NCBI GenBank assembly: GCA_009192285.1
Contig: WBVU01000015.1
Span: 1,376,190 to 1,440,189 of the forward strand
Direction of reading: 5' to 3'
Source of the DNA: Morchella semilibera
Lineage: Eukaryota > Ascomycota > Pezizomycetes > Pezizales > Morchellaceae
DNA: 64,000 nt
Shown: positions 25,861 through 37,508 of the stretch, piece by piece
Position numbering within the stretch: the stretch's first letter is position 1
How the letters are laid out: every line of letters starts with the position of its first letter
Program-made: the position numbers and the translations under genes
Notes under the pieces: model-generated
The model's database searches: none
What the model was told of the DNA's origin: nothing
The model's input: the letters and a program-made list of their open reading frames with translations, nothing else

Positions 25861-25884
25861 GCTGCTGCTGCTGCTGCTGCTGCT
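25861..25884. repeat. (GCT)8 trinucleotide repeat
   Basis: Eight uninterrupted GCT units. It lies in a short open frame that I do not consider coding, so this is probably a plain microsatellite. Confidence 0.8.
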
Positions 25885-27654
25885 GAGGGGGCAGAGGTCC
25901 CAAGGAATAACCATGCAAACCCAGGGTCGTCCCAACCTTTTGGTTACTGCCAGGTTAGTACGACCCCGAAAAGGAGGGTCCCAGACCAGTACTACTCATG
26001 TTATCTTCTGGTAACAGCGTTGATTCGCCCTGGGATCTAGAGTAATCGATCCCTGATCAAATGAAATTCGCCTGAGCAAAAACAAATTTATTACCTGACA
26101 ACGGTTAACCCAAGCTACTGGAATGGACTAGATCGACGACGACCTTTATTTTTTTTATTGGGAAATCGCCACCCCCCCCCGACTCCGTGATTCACTGGCA
26201 AAATTACATGTAGTATATAGTTTTATTACCATACTATGTTGCAGACAAGACACATTCCACAGACCCGTATTCTTATCATAATGCAGGCCAGTCGGCACGT
26301 ATTCATTACCAGCCCTAGTATGGGACCCGGATCATGGAAATGTCTTTGGGTCTTTGGGTTTTTAGGCCTTTAGGTATTTTAAAGTCCTATATATTTCAAC
26401 AACTTAATTGAACGCATCCTAAGGCATATTAGTAACTCCTTTAAAGATGCTCAGATTTGTTCCGCTGTCCAGAATAACGATTTATGGGCATCTAAGGAAT
26501 GTGTGGCCTTTAAAAAGTCGATTAGGGGAAATCTAGGTGAAAGTACATTGGTTACTGATACATGTCTATCCTATGTACTCAACAGTTCATTTGTGTAGGT
26601 TTTCTTTTCTTTTTTTCTTTTTTTTGACGCTTCCTTCAGCTTATCATAATAACTAATTATAGGGCTATCTACAACAACTACATAGCACTAGCTACATGAT
26701 ACAGTGCCTATAGTTGACTGCATGGGGAGCATTTTTGGGAGACCATTATTACAAAATTATATAGTCATGACATCCAAGTATATACATGTAGTTGGTGCTT
26801 CCCAAGTCTTTGGCCGTACTCCTAAGTGTCACATAGTGCGTCATGGAAATGGCCACCCCCTCATCCCTACCCTAAATTAGGGCACCCCCCATTGGAACCT
26901 CCGCACAAAGTCCCGGTTTATCTGCATCACTGAGTTTATATCCAGATTTTGGGTAGTGAGTGCTATGACCTTGATATGAAATTTGATCTGAAAAGTGGTC
27001 TAAATTCAGCATAATTAGTCTCTTGCCACACGTCAAACCTAGCCTATATATGACATCGAATTTCGGCTAGCGATAACCTTAGCCAATGATAAATAATTTT
27101 CTCGCGGGGGTTGAAATTTCATCCCATCACAGACACCGGGCCGGGACGTAGCACCCAAGTGCAAAAAGAAACATTCTCGGTCACATAGCCAGTGGCAATG
27201 CCCACGTGGATAATTTATCGATTCTCAAGATCGAATCTCTAACTAAGTGTTATCAACCACGAGGCTATCACCAGATAGCTATCACCATGGTCCCTGCCGT
27301 ATAATAACCCATATATCTTGTAATAATAGACCCGAGACCGACGCACATGTTAGCTATTCGGTGCAGGTCTTACATGGATATCTCTGTACTGTAATCGATT
27401 AAAGAAAAGGTTTTTTAATTTTCGTTAATCTCCTCCAACCATGCCAGCTTCCTAAAATATATTTGTCCAAATAAATTTATATCGAAGGCACACAAATAGA
27501 CTAGGGTGTATCTATAGGCTTGGCACGAGGCTTGTATGGCTACATGTAGACTAGGCCATACCCTTACGCTTTACGTCCTAGTAGATACATGTAGGTACAA
27601 GTACACATACATGTAAGTACATCGAATCTATGTACTCACACATGTACTCGTACC

Positions 27655-27762
27655 TTCCTGACGTTTGGAAAAATGACCGCTATTGCATGCCATACAAATA
27701 CGCGCCAAGTCCAAAATTTAGTATGGTATGCAATAGTGGTCCATTTTCCAAACGTCAGGAAA
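27655..27762. repeat. Fold-back element family A, copy 2
   Basis: The left arm is TTCCTGACGTTTGGAAAAAT, then CTATTGCATGCCATAC. The reverse complement of the right arm is TTCCTGACGTTTGGAAAATG, then CTATTGCATACCATAC. The 45 nt arms pair with few mismatches and are better preserved than in the copy at 1501-1606. The flanks read GTAC on both sides. Confidence 0.75.
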
Positions 27763-28807
27763 GTACTAGTATATATATAACTGCGTAGCTATGGAACAGA
27801 TTCTCGGATCCCATGATTCTATCCCTAGCTAGGTTCCGCACCCAGGAAATAAAAAGGGGTCTGTCGCCATACGCTAGTGGCTTCGATCTCCCTGTCCCTA
27901 ATAAATGTAGGTATAGATCATGAGTAATGAGAGTCATATGCCGCAATAATTTATTACTCAGTGAATACATTTGTATGACCCAGTAGGCATCCGTGGGGAA
28001 TTCACGAACAGGAGGCTTTGGTGCATTGCTTCATAACCTATCATTCGGCTCAATGTTCTTGGCATGGGAAAAGTACCTACATGTACGTACATGTATGCTT
28101 GTCGCATATGCAAAATGAATACCATTATCACTATGATCCACACAGAGCACGTTCGCAGCACCAGTCAACGTCAGCGGAAATTACCACTGCGGTACTGGCC
28201 CAGGTAAGATATGGATGGATGAGGCAAAGGTCTTGGAATTAACCACAGTCGCTGGGATCTGGTGCCGGGAGCTCTTCGGGAATTTACTGATTAGGCTAGT
28301 GCTAATCTGAAACGCAAGGACGTCATAGGTCAGAGTTCTTTTTTTCGTACATACAGCACAGCCTCATGTTCCTGAATTGATCACATCAAGATATTTAACC
28401 AAGTAAACAATATGCGTGCATGGAGACTAGACTTCCCGAACCTGGGTCAGGCCAACTTTCATCTCATTATTCCTGTTACACTGACCTCATAAAAATAGGG
28501 CTAATAATATAAATAAACGGGTAACATATATGAAAACCGTAACGCAAAAAAAAAAGAAAAAAACTTAGTACTCCAAGATAATCCAGACAAATCTCTAGTA
28601 AAGTGAAACCCTCAAAAAAGAAAAGAAAGAAAGAAAGAAAGAAGGTAGAAGACAGCCCCCAGACCAAAGATAAAACGACCGGAACCAGAAAGTGAAGTAA
28701 AGATGAGCTCAAACAAGTATGGGAGGGAAAATTCAGATCAGATTGTCGCACAAGGGTTTATATTCGACCAGAAGAAAAACATCGAGGCCATCGTTGACTG
28801 TAACTGC

Positions 28808-29809
28808 TTAACCAGGGCCAAAGAAAGCATTGAACTCCTTTGCGCAGTCCTTATCCTCCGTGGCCCAACTACCTCCACTATCGCCAGCTAGTGCAAACAC
28901 GATGTTTGCGAACCACCCGTCGAACTCCCTGCTCTCCAGCAATTCCTTCCAGAGTAGACATACATCCCTAACGGGATTTCTGTAGACTCCACTGCCACTT
29001 CCCTCGGGGCCACAGCTTCCAAATCCACCAAGCACCAGATTCGTATGCCCATTGCGAGCTGCCACTCTCAGAATTGACTTCATCTTGTCTCGTTGGAGAT
29101 TTTTTTCTTCGTCAAACGAGTATTTCATGCCGGTCTCGTCCGTCTTTGGCCGCCTTACAGGCGGCGCTGACACGACTGAGACTACCTTCCACTCATCGTC
29201 CGCCCAGATAGTATAGCCGTTCTTAAAGCCTTCGCGGAACACTACGACGTTTGGCGAGTACACGGCCCCGGTTTGTGGCAGGGGGTAGTATGTCTGAACA
29301 GCCGGTTCGCGTGGGTCCGTGCTGTTGAGTGCCTGAACAAGATTTGAACGTCTTGCGAACCCTTCCTCGAGGGTTAGGATACCGCCATCCCACTCCCCTC
29401 CTGCCTTTTTTTCATTCGCTGTATTTAGTACTAGAATACGGTTTGTCTGACCGCCTTCCAATATCGATTTGAAGTAAATCGGCGGTGCACGACGCCCGCA
29501 AGGGGTGGGCCGGCGATCACTATAGGAAGATATTAAATGATCACCGCTGTGGAATGGAAAGTCGTTTTCTGGGTGATCATTCGAGAATGAATGACTTTGC
29601 CAGTGGATGGCGACGTCCAGCGGCTCAAGGTCCTCAATCACGGCAGTTCTAAGTGTTGGTTGTCGTAGATTCGGGGGTAGCGGGGGTAAAGGTTCGGTGT
29701 ATGGGTAGAAATAAGAGGTCGGGTTGGTTCCGCTTCGGGGGGGGACCTCGGGGAGCAGAGCCTTAGTTTCGGCTGATGCCGTAATGGCACGCTGACGGTT
29801 GGTCGGCAT
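28808..29809 (-). CDS. Microbial-type PARG-like ADP-ribose glycohydrolase (macrodomain)
   Basis: A single-exon 333 aa frame beginning ATG at 29809 (GACCATGCC). The domain order matches the bacterial/fungal-type poly(ADP-ribose) glycohydrolase family (TIGR02452): LVLNTANEKKAGG (about 126-138), the signature region with Glu148-Glu149, ARRSNL, YSPNVVVFRE, a central VVSAPPVRRP, a helix with MKSILRVAARNGHTNLVLGGFG, and a C-terminal WFANIVFAL strand. Members remove ADP-ribose from proteins. The signature is altered: the usual GGG is GGE and the usual QEE is LEE, while the Glu pair itself is kept, so activity is plausible but uncertain. The first 50 residues are proline-rich and probably disordered. 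It stands alone, more than 3 kb from any other gene. Confidence 0.82.
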   Translation of the reverse strand: MPTNRQRAITASAETKALLPEVPPRSGTNPTSYFYPYTEPLPPLPPNLRQPTLRTAVIEDLEPLDVAIHWQSHSFSNDHPENDFPFHSGDHLISSYSDRRPTPCGRRAPPIYFKSILEGGQTNRILVLNTANEKKAGGEWDGGILTLEEGFARRSNLVQALNSTDPREPAVQTYYPLPQTGAVYSPNVVVFREGFKNGYTIWADDEWKVVSVVSAPPVRRPKTDETGMKYSFDEEKNLQRDKMKSILRVAARNGHTNLVLGGFGSCGPEGSGSGVYRNPVRDVCLLWKELLESREFDGWFANIVFALAGDSGGSWATEDKDCAKEFNAFFGPG

Positions 29810-32800
29810 GGTCGAAATTGGATCTCTCTATCTCTCTATATATTTGAGAGCTGGTTAGGTCTGAGGAGGAGCTCGATAAGGTAAATTACTTTACACGGAT
29901 TTATAGAAATCACTAGTTAGTGGTTGTATATGTGTAGATTAAAGTGGATGATATTGTTGAGTTCGAAGGTATATCGTAATATCGGAATATGGGAGCTATA
30001 CTCTGTGCATTGGGCCCCAAGGCTGGCTCCCCGTCTCCATTTATACACAAGTAAGGGATATTCGGGCTCGAAATTGTGACCTCAAAGTCGGAGGGGAAGT
30101 AAGTCAATTATTTTCTTTTTCTTTTTTGGAAGGCTCGAAAGCTAGATCAGCTGCAGTCCTAGCTCGAGCAATCCCTCCGGATCCCATAGCCCACTAGCTA
30201 GATCTGAGAATCAATAAAGACAAAGCTCAAACAGAACCTCACATGCAAAAAAAAAGCAAGGGGTGACTATTTCCTGTTTCTTATCAATCTAGAGTACTGT
30301 AAGTTATGGGTTTACAATTCCCTGCCTACTTAGTTTATGTAGCCATTAACTTGGTCCCTTACAGTTATGTAGCCAACGGCAATACTGGGGCTCTCTCTTT
30401 ACTATATTACCAAAAAGTTTAAACGGATAATTTCTGTAAAGGAAGTTATGTTACATCGATACCCGGGGGTATCTATGCAGAAAGAAGCAGAGATCGATCC
30501 GTATGCCTCTTCCCGTACATAGGGTGTTTCCCGAGCGTAAATTTAAAGCTGGAAAACAATCTAAAAACAAAAACAAAAACATAGTTTTCAATTCGAGAGT
30601 GGTTGATAAGCGAAACTGATGTTCCAGGTACTCCTATGCAGGTATTTAATTGCCTGGTCTTGAAAGGAATTCGATCTCCATTCAAAGTCATGTCATCTTT
30701 TTTTTTTTTTCGAATGAAAGGCATGGTTTGTTTTGCACATAGTCAAATGGTCTCATCCTCGACACCAGCGATGTAGTTTCTTCCAGCAAGCCAAGGCCCC
30801 GTTTTTTTATACGTATTAGGTACTTACTTAACTAAGTACATGTACTCAGTACAGAACAGTTTATTATCCCTTGATCTCCGACTCCCAATTGACAAATACC
30901 TTCCAAGTGGAATTGTAGTACTAGTACTTGCCACAGTCACTAACCATAGCTAACACTCGAACTATATCACTAATTAACACCACTACCGGACCACTAGAAC
31001 CAACTACTGGTACCATTATGCCTCAGACAGTTTCACCACCGCACCGGATTTGAACAAATCGCAGAGGACTCTATAGCATGCCTTAGATTTCGCTAGATAT
31101 CCGTGGGCGATACCTCGCCGATCGGAATTCTTATGCAGCTAGAGGTCCCGCTGCAGCTGTAGGTCTGAGTATGCAAATACCCGCACATACAGGATGTTGT
31201 AGTCGATCACTTACGCTCTTCCAGGGCAGCAGGGAGGTGTCGTATCTGGCTGACGGGACTCATTACACAGCTGTACAAACCTAGAGTACTGTTACTGTAC
31301 TACGTCCTATCCCGCCAAAAGGAAAGGGAAGTGAAGCGGATTGTGATCAAAATGCCAGTTTTCCTTAATTTTTTCACTAGTTTTAAATATCGTAGAACTC
31401 TCCGGTAGGCTAATTGTGATTGGGATGTTTCGATCCTAAAGCTATCGGGGGGGGGGTATAGAAATCAGAATCAACCAGTCAGATCTTCATGAGCAGCTGA
31501 ATATTTTCACCCTTCATCAACTAGCTCAAGGTTTCTACATGTTTGAACTATGTGCATCAGGGATCCGGAGGGCTATTCAGGTTGTGCTTATAGCTAACCG
31601 TAATTATTATTGTAATTTGGCTGACAATATGGGCCAGTATCACATGTATATCTATATCTATAGCTATCTATTTTGACTCTGTGATGGGACCTTTATGATT
31701 ACTCGCAGACATCTACGCACATGAAAACCCGCGCTCACATACGCCACTCTCAGGCCCATGAGTACTTGCAGTAGGTGGAAATCAATGTCTTTAACTAGTG
31801 GGTATTCACATACAATGGAACCTTAATGATTAAAACATGAAGACCCTTACTCTAGAGCTGGACTCCGGGGCTAGTCTTCAAGTGAATCTCGTACCCTATG
31901 GGAGGAAAAATGATGTAACTACAAGTACATATACCCATGTTAACTCGGACCTTTTGCAATTTAGAGCGGGAGACGTTTTGAGGCATGTGTCAAGCCTCTA
32001 AGCAGAGCTGTGCGTACTAATTATAATAGGCATGCTTTGGCTATAGGTAGAGCTAAAACTTCACGAAAACTATTGTGGAAAAGGCAATATCACCATGCAT
32101 GCATAGCCCATCATCTCGCAAATGAGATTTTAGCTTTGGCCTCAAATTTTGAATCTAGCTCAAGATAATGAGAATAACCGATAGGCCTTTCTTAACCAAA
32201 TAGGTAAGTGCCCTGACGCAAGTAACAAACATAGTACTGAATCATCTCATTATAATTATCCATTTACAAGGGTCCATACGCCATGGTAACCGCGATTGGC
32301 TCGAGAATAACGTAGACCCTTACTCTAATTACATGTACGCGGTTTATACCCAATCCACCTGAGCCTCAATAGCAGAGGCTTGAACACGAGGTTAGAGATA
32401 TATACATGTATGTATCATGCAGCAATAAGTACGGTATGTTCTATCCAGGGCCCACCAAGTTCTCCTATTGGCCCCACTAAATAAACATTGAAGAGCCTCA
32501 CCTTTAACTCGACTCTATTCAAGTTGAAAGAGCTATTTAGATATTACGCTGAATTAAGCTTGTATTGGTTGTTAAGACCCCTTCACCTGGAACAAGACAG
32601 GATCGACAACCACCAGAGACATCAAGGTGAGCTCCGCGGAGTTGTAGTTTCCATAGACCTACTCGCCTACCAGGGTAAGAACCAGAAAATGCGAAAGGAT
32701 TATTTGTATGGCAGAACTTTGTCACTCGCATTTTCTGGTTCTTATGCTGGTAGACGAGTATTTGGGCTCGGCCTCACGGCAGCGGCGACTCGGCGTCAAG

Positions 32801-33220
32801 GACTAACGCCGATAGAAGGGTACCCTACGCTTCCGTGGCCATCGCCCCACCCGATGTGGGTAGAAAAACCTGGCCGTGATTTGGAATATTATTTGCCTGC
32901 CTGTAATCACCGCCGCGCAACTCGAAGAGACATTGCTACATACCTATGATGCGCGACGCAGGTAAGACTTGAAGTCTAGAATTCTCTGCTGGCCATAGGG
33001 ATTTTAGCCAGGCAATATCGATCGTGAGGTTGATTAATAGGTATGTGGTTCTCCGCCGGTGTCTCACATAGGCCTCTACTCAAGGGGATCGATTCCTAGT
33101 TTGGGGGGGGGGGGGGGAGCCGGTAGTGGCCTGTGCAGACCAGTTGATTTGGAAAGGCTTGGCTTCAGCTAAACCAAACTCCAGGCTTTTTTCCTCCCAC
33201 TACCAAAAATCATCACCACC
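29810..33220. other. Spacer between PARG-like and AsnRS genes
   Basis: No protein gene is recognised. The first few hundred bases should hold the PARG-like promoter (CT and TATA-like runs at 29820-29850). A fold-back element sits at 32660-32760, and a G12-type run near 33103-33118 precedes the AsnRS promoter. The rest is AT-rich with scattered palindromes. Confidence 0.5.
32660..32760. repeat. Fold-back element family B, copy 2
   Basis: The left arm is TACTCGCCTACCAGGGTAAG, then AACCAGAAAATGCG. The reverse complement of the right arm is TACTCGTCTACCAGCATAAG, then AACCAGAAAATGCG. It shares TACTCGC and AAGAACC at matching spacing with the element at 25456-25566. Confidence 0.7.
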
Positions 33221-35254
33221 ATGGTTTTACCCCACAAGTCCATGCTTCTGCGTCAATCATTCGCATCCGTTTCCAGACTTGGTTCTATTATCCCACGGAG
33301 GAGGGTGTCGTCTACGCCTCTACCGCGAACCATCGTTTCTCTCCTCAATGGAATCCCAAATGCCCATGCTGATCTCGGAGGGACCAAAAACAGCGTCGCT
33401 ACCAGTGAGGAGATTACTTCGCCGGTGGTAACAGTGCATGGTTGGATCCGTTCAGTGCGACGCATGAAAAATGTATCTTTTGCACACGTAGTGGATGGCT
33501 CGACTACGGTGCCATTACAGGCGGTATTGACGAAGGAGCAGAGTGAGGGGTAGGTTTCTTAGTTTCTATGTTTTTTTGTGTGTTTCTCTCTCTATCTCTC
33601 TCCTCCCCTTTATTTCTTTAATTTATTTTTTCTTTCTACAAAAAAAAAGGAATCCCCATTTCCCATTGTGTATCTCCTAGTTTTAGGCTTTGATCTGGAA
33701 TTCGGGATCTATTGTAGTTGTGTGGTGTAGTAGAGTATGAAGGTTGACCTCAAGTTTGGTCTATCTATCCAGCCTCGCAACTGGGGCAAGCGTCAAGATC
33801 ACAGGAGAATGGAAGGAATCTATTGCTGGCGGAAAGCAGGCAAGAGAATTATTGGCACAGGAAGTGAAAATAATTGGAGAAGCAGATCCTGAAGTAAAAC
33901 ATTCCCTCCCTACATTCAATAACCTACCATTTACGCCCCCACACCGCCCCCACCTCACGCACTTTCATGTTTACAATGAGAACAAGTTTCAAAGTTAGAA
34001 GCCCTCTCTATATTTCTAAAAGAAGAAATTAGTGGGCTGGAACTTGGTTTCCTCAAAAGTAAAACGAAAAAAGTTGTCGGGGGAAACTCCTACTGTAATG
34101 GCTCAGGCTAAGATACAATATCAAAAATCTAGACATACCCGCTCCAAAAGAAATATCAAACTGTCGAATATCTACGGACATTGCCTCATCTCCGCCCTCG
34201 TATTCCCAGCAATAGCAACCTCCTCCAACTTCGCTCTTACATGATATCCCGGCTCACAACCTTCTTCTCCTCTCGTGAATTCGTGCAGTGCCATCCTCCA
34301 ATCATCACATCCTCCGACGCAGAGGGTGCAGGCGAAGTTTTCACAGTCTCTTCCAACGCCGCTGCGACCAATGAAAACAAAGCTGCCCATTTCTTTAGAG
34401 ACCCTAAATACTTAACGGTATCTAGCCAGCTTCATTTGGAAGCCCTAGCAGCGGCGCTTCCAAGGGTGTGGACACTATCGCCGACTTTTAGGGCGGAGAA
34501 GTCGGATACGGCTAGGCATCTTAGCGAGTTCTACATGCTGGAAGTTGAAACCTCCTTTATAGGCTCTCTGGAGCCACTTCTGAACACGGTCGAAGAGATG
34601 ATTAAGGACCTCGTGAGAGGCATTTTAGACTCACGTATAGGCACTGAAACCCTCTCTGCAGCTGGTGAAAAAGCCGCTGAAATTGAGGAGCGCTGGAGGG
34701 GCCTACTCGAAAATGAGTGGTCACGTATTACCTACACTGAAGCGGTTGACGAACTCCAATCCGCCGTGAACCGCGGTGAGGTCAAATTTGTGTTTCCTCC
34801 GACATGGGGGGCAGGCTTGCAAGCCGAGCATGAAAGGTTTTTGGCTCAGACACTGGGAGGGGGTGGAAAGAGCGGGCCGGTATTTGTCGCAGACTATCCA
34901 CGCGACCTGAAACCTTTCTATATGCTTCCTTCTCCTGGTGAGACGCAAGAGGGGAAAGAGACGGTAGCTTGCTTTGATCTCCTGCTCCCTGTTGTGGGAG
35001 AGCTCGTTGGGGGTTCGCTGAGGGAGCACCGGTATGAGGAACTTGTATGCGCCATGAAGAAGCTGGGTCTTGCTCCTGAGAATGATGATGAATTGGGGAA
35101 TCTCAGATGGTATGCAGAGCTACGGAAGTGGGGCTCTACTGAGCATGGTGGGTTTGGGATGGGATTCGATAGACTGCTGTGTTATTTAGCTGGGGTTGAT
35201 AACATAAGGGAAACTGTCACCTTTCCGAGATGGGTTGGAAGATGCGATTGCTAG
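33221..35254 (+). CDS. SLM5: Mitochondrial asparaginyl-tRNA synthetase
   Basis: It charges mitochondrial tRNA-Asn with asparagine. Three exons (33221-33549, 33773-33893, 34133-35254) with introns of 223 and 239 nt give 523 aa; both joins restore family sequence (SEG-LATGASVKITGEW and ADPE-TYPLQKK). The first 50 residues are rich in Arg/Ser with no acidic residue, like a mitochondrial presequence. The OB-fold anticodon domain follows (VTVHGWIRSVRRMKNVSF, about 70-150). The class II core has motif 1 (RPRIPSNSNLLQLRS), motif 2 FRAEKSDTARHLSEF (269-283) and motif 3 GFGMGFDRLLCYLAG near 489-502, ending with RETVTFPR. All motifs are intact. The presequence and the lack of the cytosolic N-terminal extension favour the mitochondrial enzyme. 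The start ATG follows CACCACC. Confidence 0.93.
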
Positions 35255-36448
35255 AAAAAGAAAATAGACTTGTTGTATGCTGTTCCACCCTTATGTCTCT
35301 TGAAAAGGAGAATTTTTAGTGCGTCTAGAAGAAAAGAAAGACCCTGTGGAAAGAAGTAGATGCAGATCCCCCCTGGTATCTTGGATTGTGACACGACCAT
35401 AGCGCAAAAGCTAGGCCGCAGAACGACCTCAATACCGACCGAGTGTATTCCAGGGTCCTGGCATATGTGCGTCTCTGGCTCTTTGACATCCACCACTTGG
35501 GGTATCGATCCTAGCGGGCCGTGCCCCGTAGCCATTTTCCGGGACGTGCCAGTGCGCCGCCGAGCGGTCCAAGCAGCATACCCTATAGGCGGCTTTAACG
35601 CGCGAAAATCAAGGTAGTATCAGCGGTAGTCTTGGTTTAAACCCTCTACAGAGGAGACGACGTACGTATGGTGGTTGAGTAATACAGCAAAAACCTATCT
35701 CCATGGTGGCCTCCTTGCTGAAAATATTAAACCCGGAAACCTCCTTTTAACGCCAAGCTCTAGCCTCAGTTTAAACCTTGAATAAATAAGTTGATTCCCG
35801 GATTCAGTATGTACCTACAGTTGTCTCAAGACGGATACCATTTCTTGGTAAACTCCTAGAAGTTTCCTGCTAGTATCGGGAGATCGAGACCGAGCAACGC
35901 CACAAAGCCACGAGGCCTGATGGACCATACTAGACTTTCTCGGGGCAGAAAAGACGAACTTTCAAGTTTCCGGTTTTGTTTAGTAAACACACATCCATCA
36001 CACACGGAGAATAATTGACGCATGTGGGGGTCTAGCCTCTACCGTCGATATTCTTAAGTTGGGGTACCTGAAATCGACAGCCGGCCTTATTGATAGAGTG
36101 AAGCTAGTGGAGGTCTCCAGAGCGCTACACGGGCTCTTATCTCCTCCATATCTAATTTGATAGTATTGTGAAACCAGAATTGTGCCCAAGCATGTCTCTG
36201 GGATGCTTGGGGCCAGTCATATCTAAATACGAGTGTGTGTTGATATACGCAACGCCGTGTTGGATGAAGATCTTTTCTGCTTGAATAGACGCTCGTGAGG
36301 TAATGAAAAGACCCCCGGAAGTGCGCATTTCATGTGAAGCACGGTTATAAGTAGATATTTTTGTCTAGCTGACTCTCAGTAACCCATCTACTAAGTTTCT
36401 AAAAGTTATTAGTCGATCCAATTCCTTCACTAGTGCCACTATATATGA

Positions 36449-36467
36449 ATCGATCGATCGATCGATC
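36449..36467. repeat. (ATCG)n tandem repeat
   Basis: Nearly five uninterrupted ATCG units, itself a palindromic repeat, in non-coding spacer. Confidence 0.8.
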
Positions 36468-37333
36468 AAGAAAACGAGCGGGTGCGTACTCGAGTGATAT
36501 CCTATGATCTAAAGCTCAAAGGGGTGCGTACGACCTCGAATGAATGCGAAAGTGATATTTTCTTAATATTAGGAGTTCATATTCCAAGCACATATAGTAA
36601 ATAACATTGAAATACACACTCGACAGTCCCACGCAAGACATTATTTGAAAGATGACCTAAGCTATCAGCGTACCTCTTCATTGTACATTATATTATGAAC
36701 GTCTTGTTTGTATTCTGTTCTGGTTTATCTTACGTATCCATCATATTAATTTGTGAGTATGATATGTATATATATAAGTGCAGAATATCTCTAACCCCCC
36801 CCCCCCCACTTACCTCTCCATTCTCAAGGGACACCTCATATGGATCATGACATACCTTCACCTCCGAATATACCATATAGCCTATTATGAGTCATTGGGC
36901 TATGATGTATGTAGATATGATATCTATATATATTTTTACCCATGATATATAGTGTATAGTTAATTCTTTAAAAATCTTTTACAGGCTCATGATCATAAGT
37001 TTACACCCACAGGGACCAAAGTTAGAACCAGTAAGATCTCGAAATAGTATCAATCTTTATGATAGTTTTTGGGGAGATCCACGGCTACGATCACGGATTC
37101 AGAGGCGGAAATCTCATCAAAGACCGCCCACAGTTCAAACCAGGCATAAATCGTAACGAGCATATGGAAGATCTGGATGAGTCTAGGCTCATCATGCATA
37201 AAAAAACGTGTCGCCTTTGGTTACTCAAAATATGTAATATATTAGCATACGTAGCACATACATGAAGTTCAAAGTATTGACTATAGCTACATGTATGAAT
37301 GTAAGGTACAGGTAAAGGAAGGGCTTTTTCGTA

Positions 37334-37508
37334 TACAGTATAAAAAAATGGGGTGAAATCACTACCATAGGACTACGGAATTTAGTGACGAATACCAGGT
37401 TAAACCGGCATTAGAGGAAGTGCACTGTACAAATACCGTATTCTTACCGCATTGCTAGCGTATCAACGGGAATACCGTAGTGATCCCACCCCTCTTTTTG
37501 GTACTGTA
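37334..37508. repeat. MITE-like element with TA-CAGT termini, copy 2
   Basis: 175 bp, starting TACAGTATAAAAAAATGGGG and ending TTTTTGGTACTGTA, so the TA dinucleotide is present on both sides as expected for a TA target duplication. The ends are inverted repeats of about 30 bp. Most of the interior aligns with the element at 5648-5834. Confidence 0.75.

Larger units (their letters stand above)
20545..28807. other. 8 kb gene-free spacer with fold-back elements
   Basis: No frame resembles a known protein. It contains fold-back elements at 21095-21179, 25456-25566 and 27655-27762, eight GCT units at 25861-25884, poly-C/T runs and frequent TACATGTA. I find no transposase-like or reverse-transcriptase-like stretch, so any larger mobile elements here are too decayed to see by eye. 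Confidence 0.5.

Noticed and set aside
27180-27300. tRNA- or SINE-like A and B boxes
   Set aside because: GATCGAATC and TAGCCTCGTGG are present, but the spacing and stems do not form a cloverleaf on either strand.
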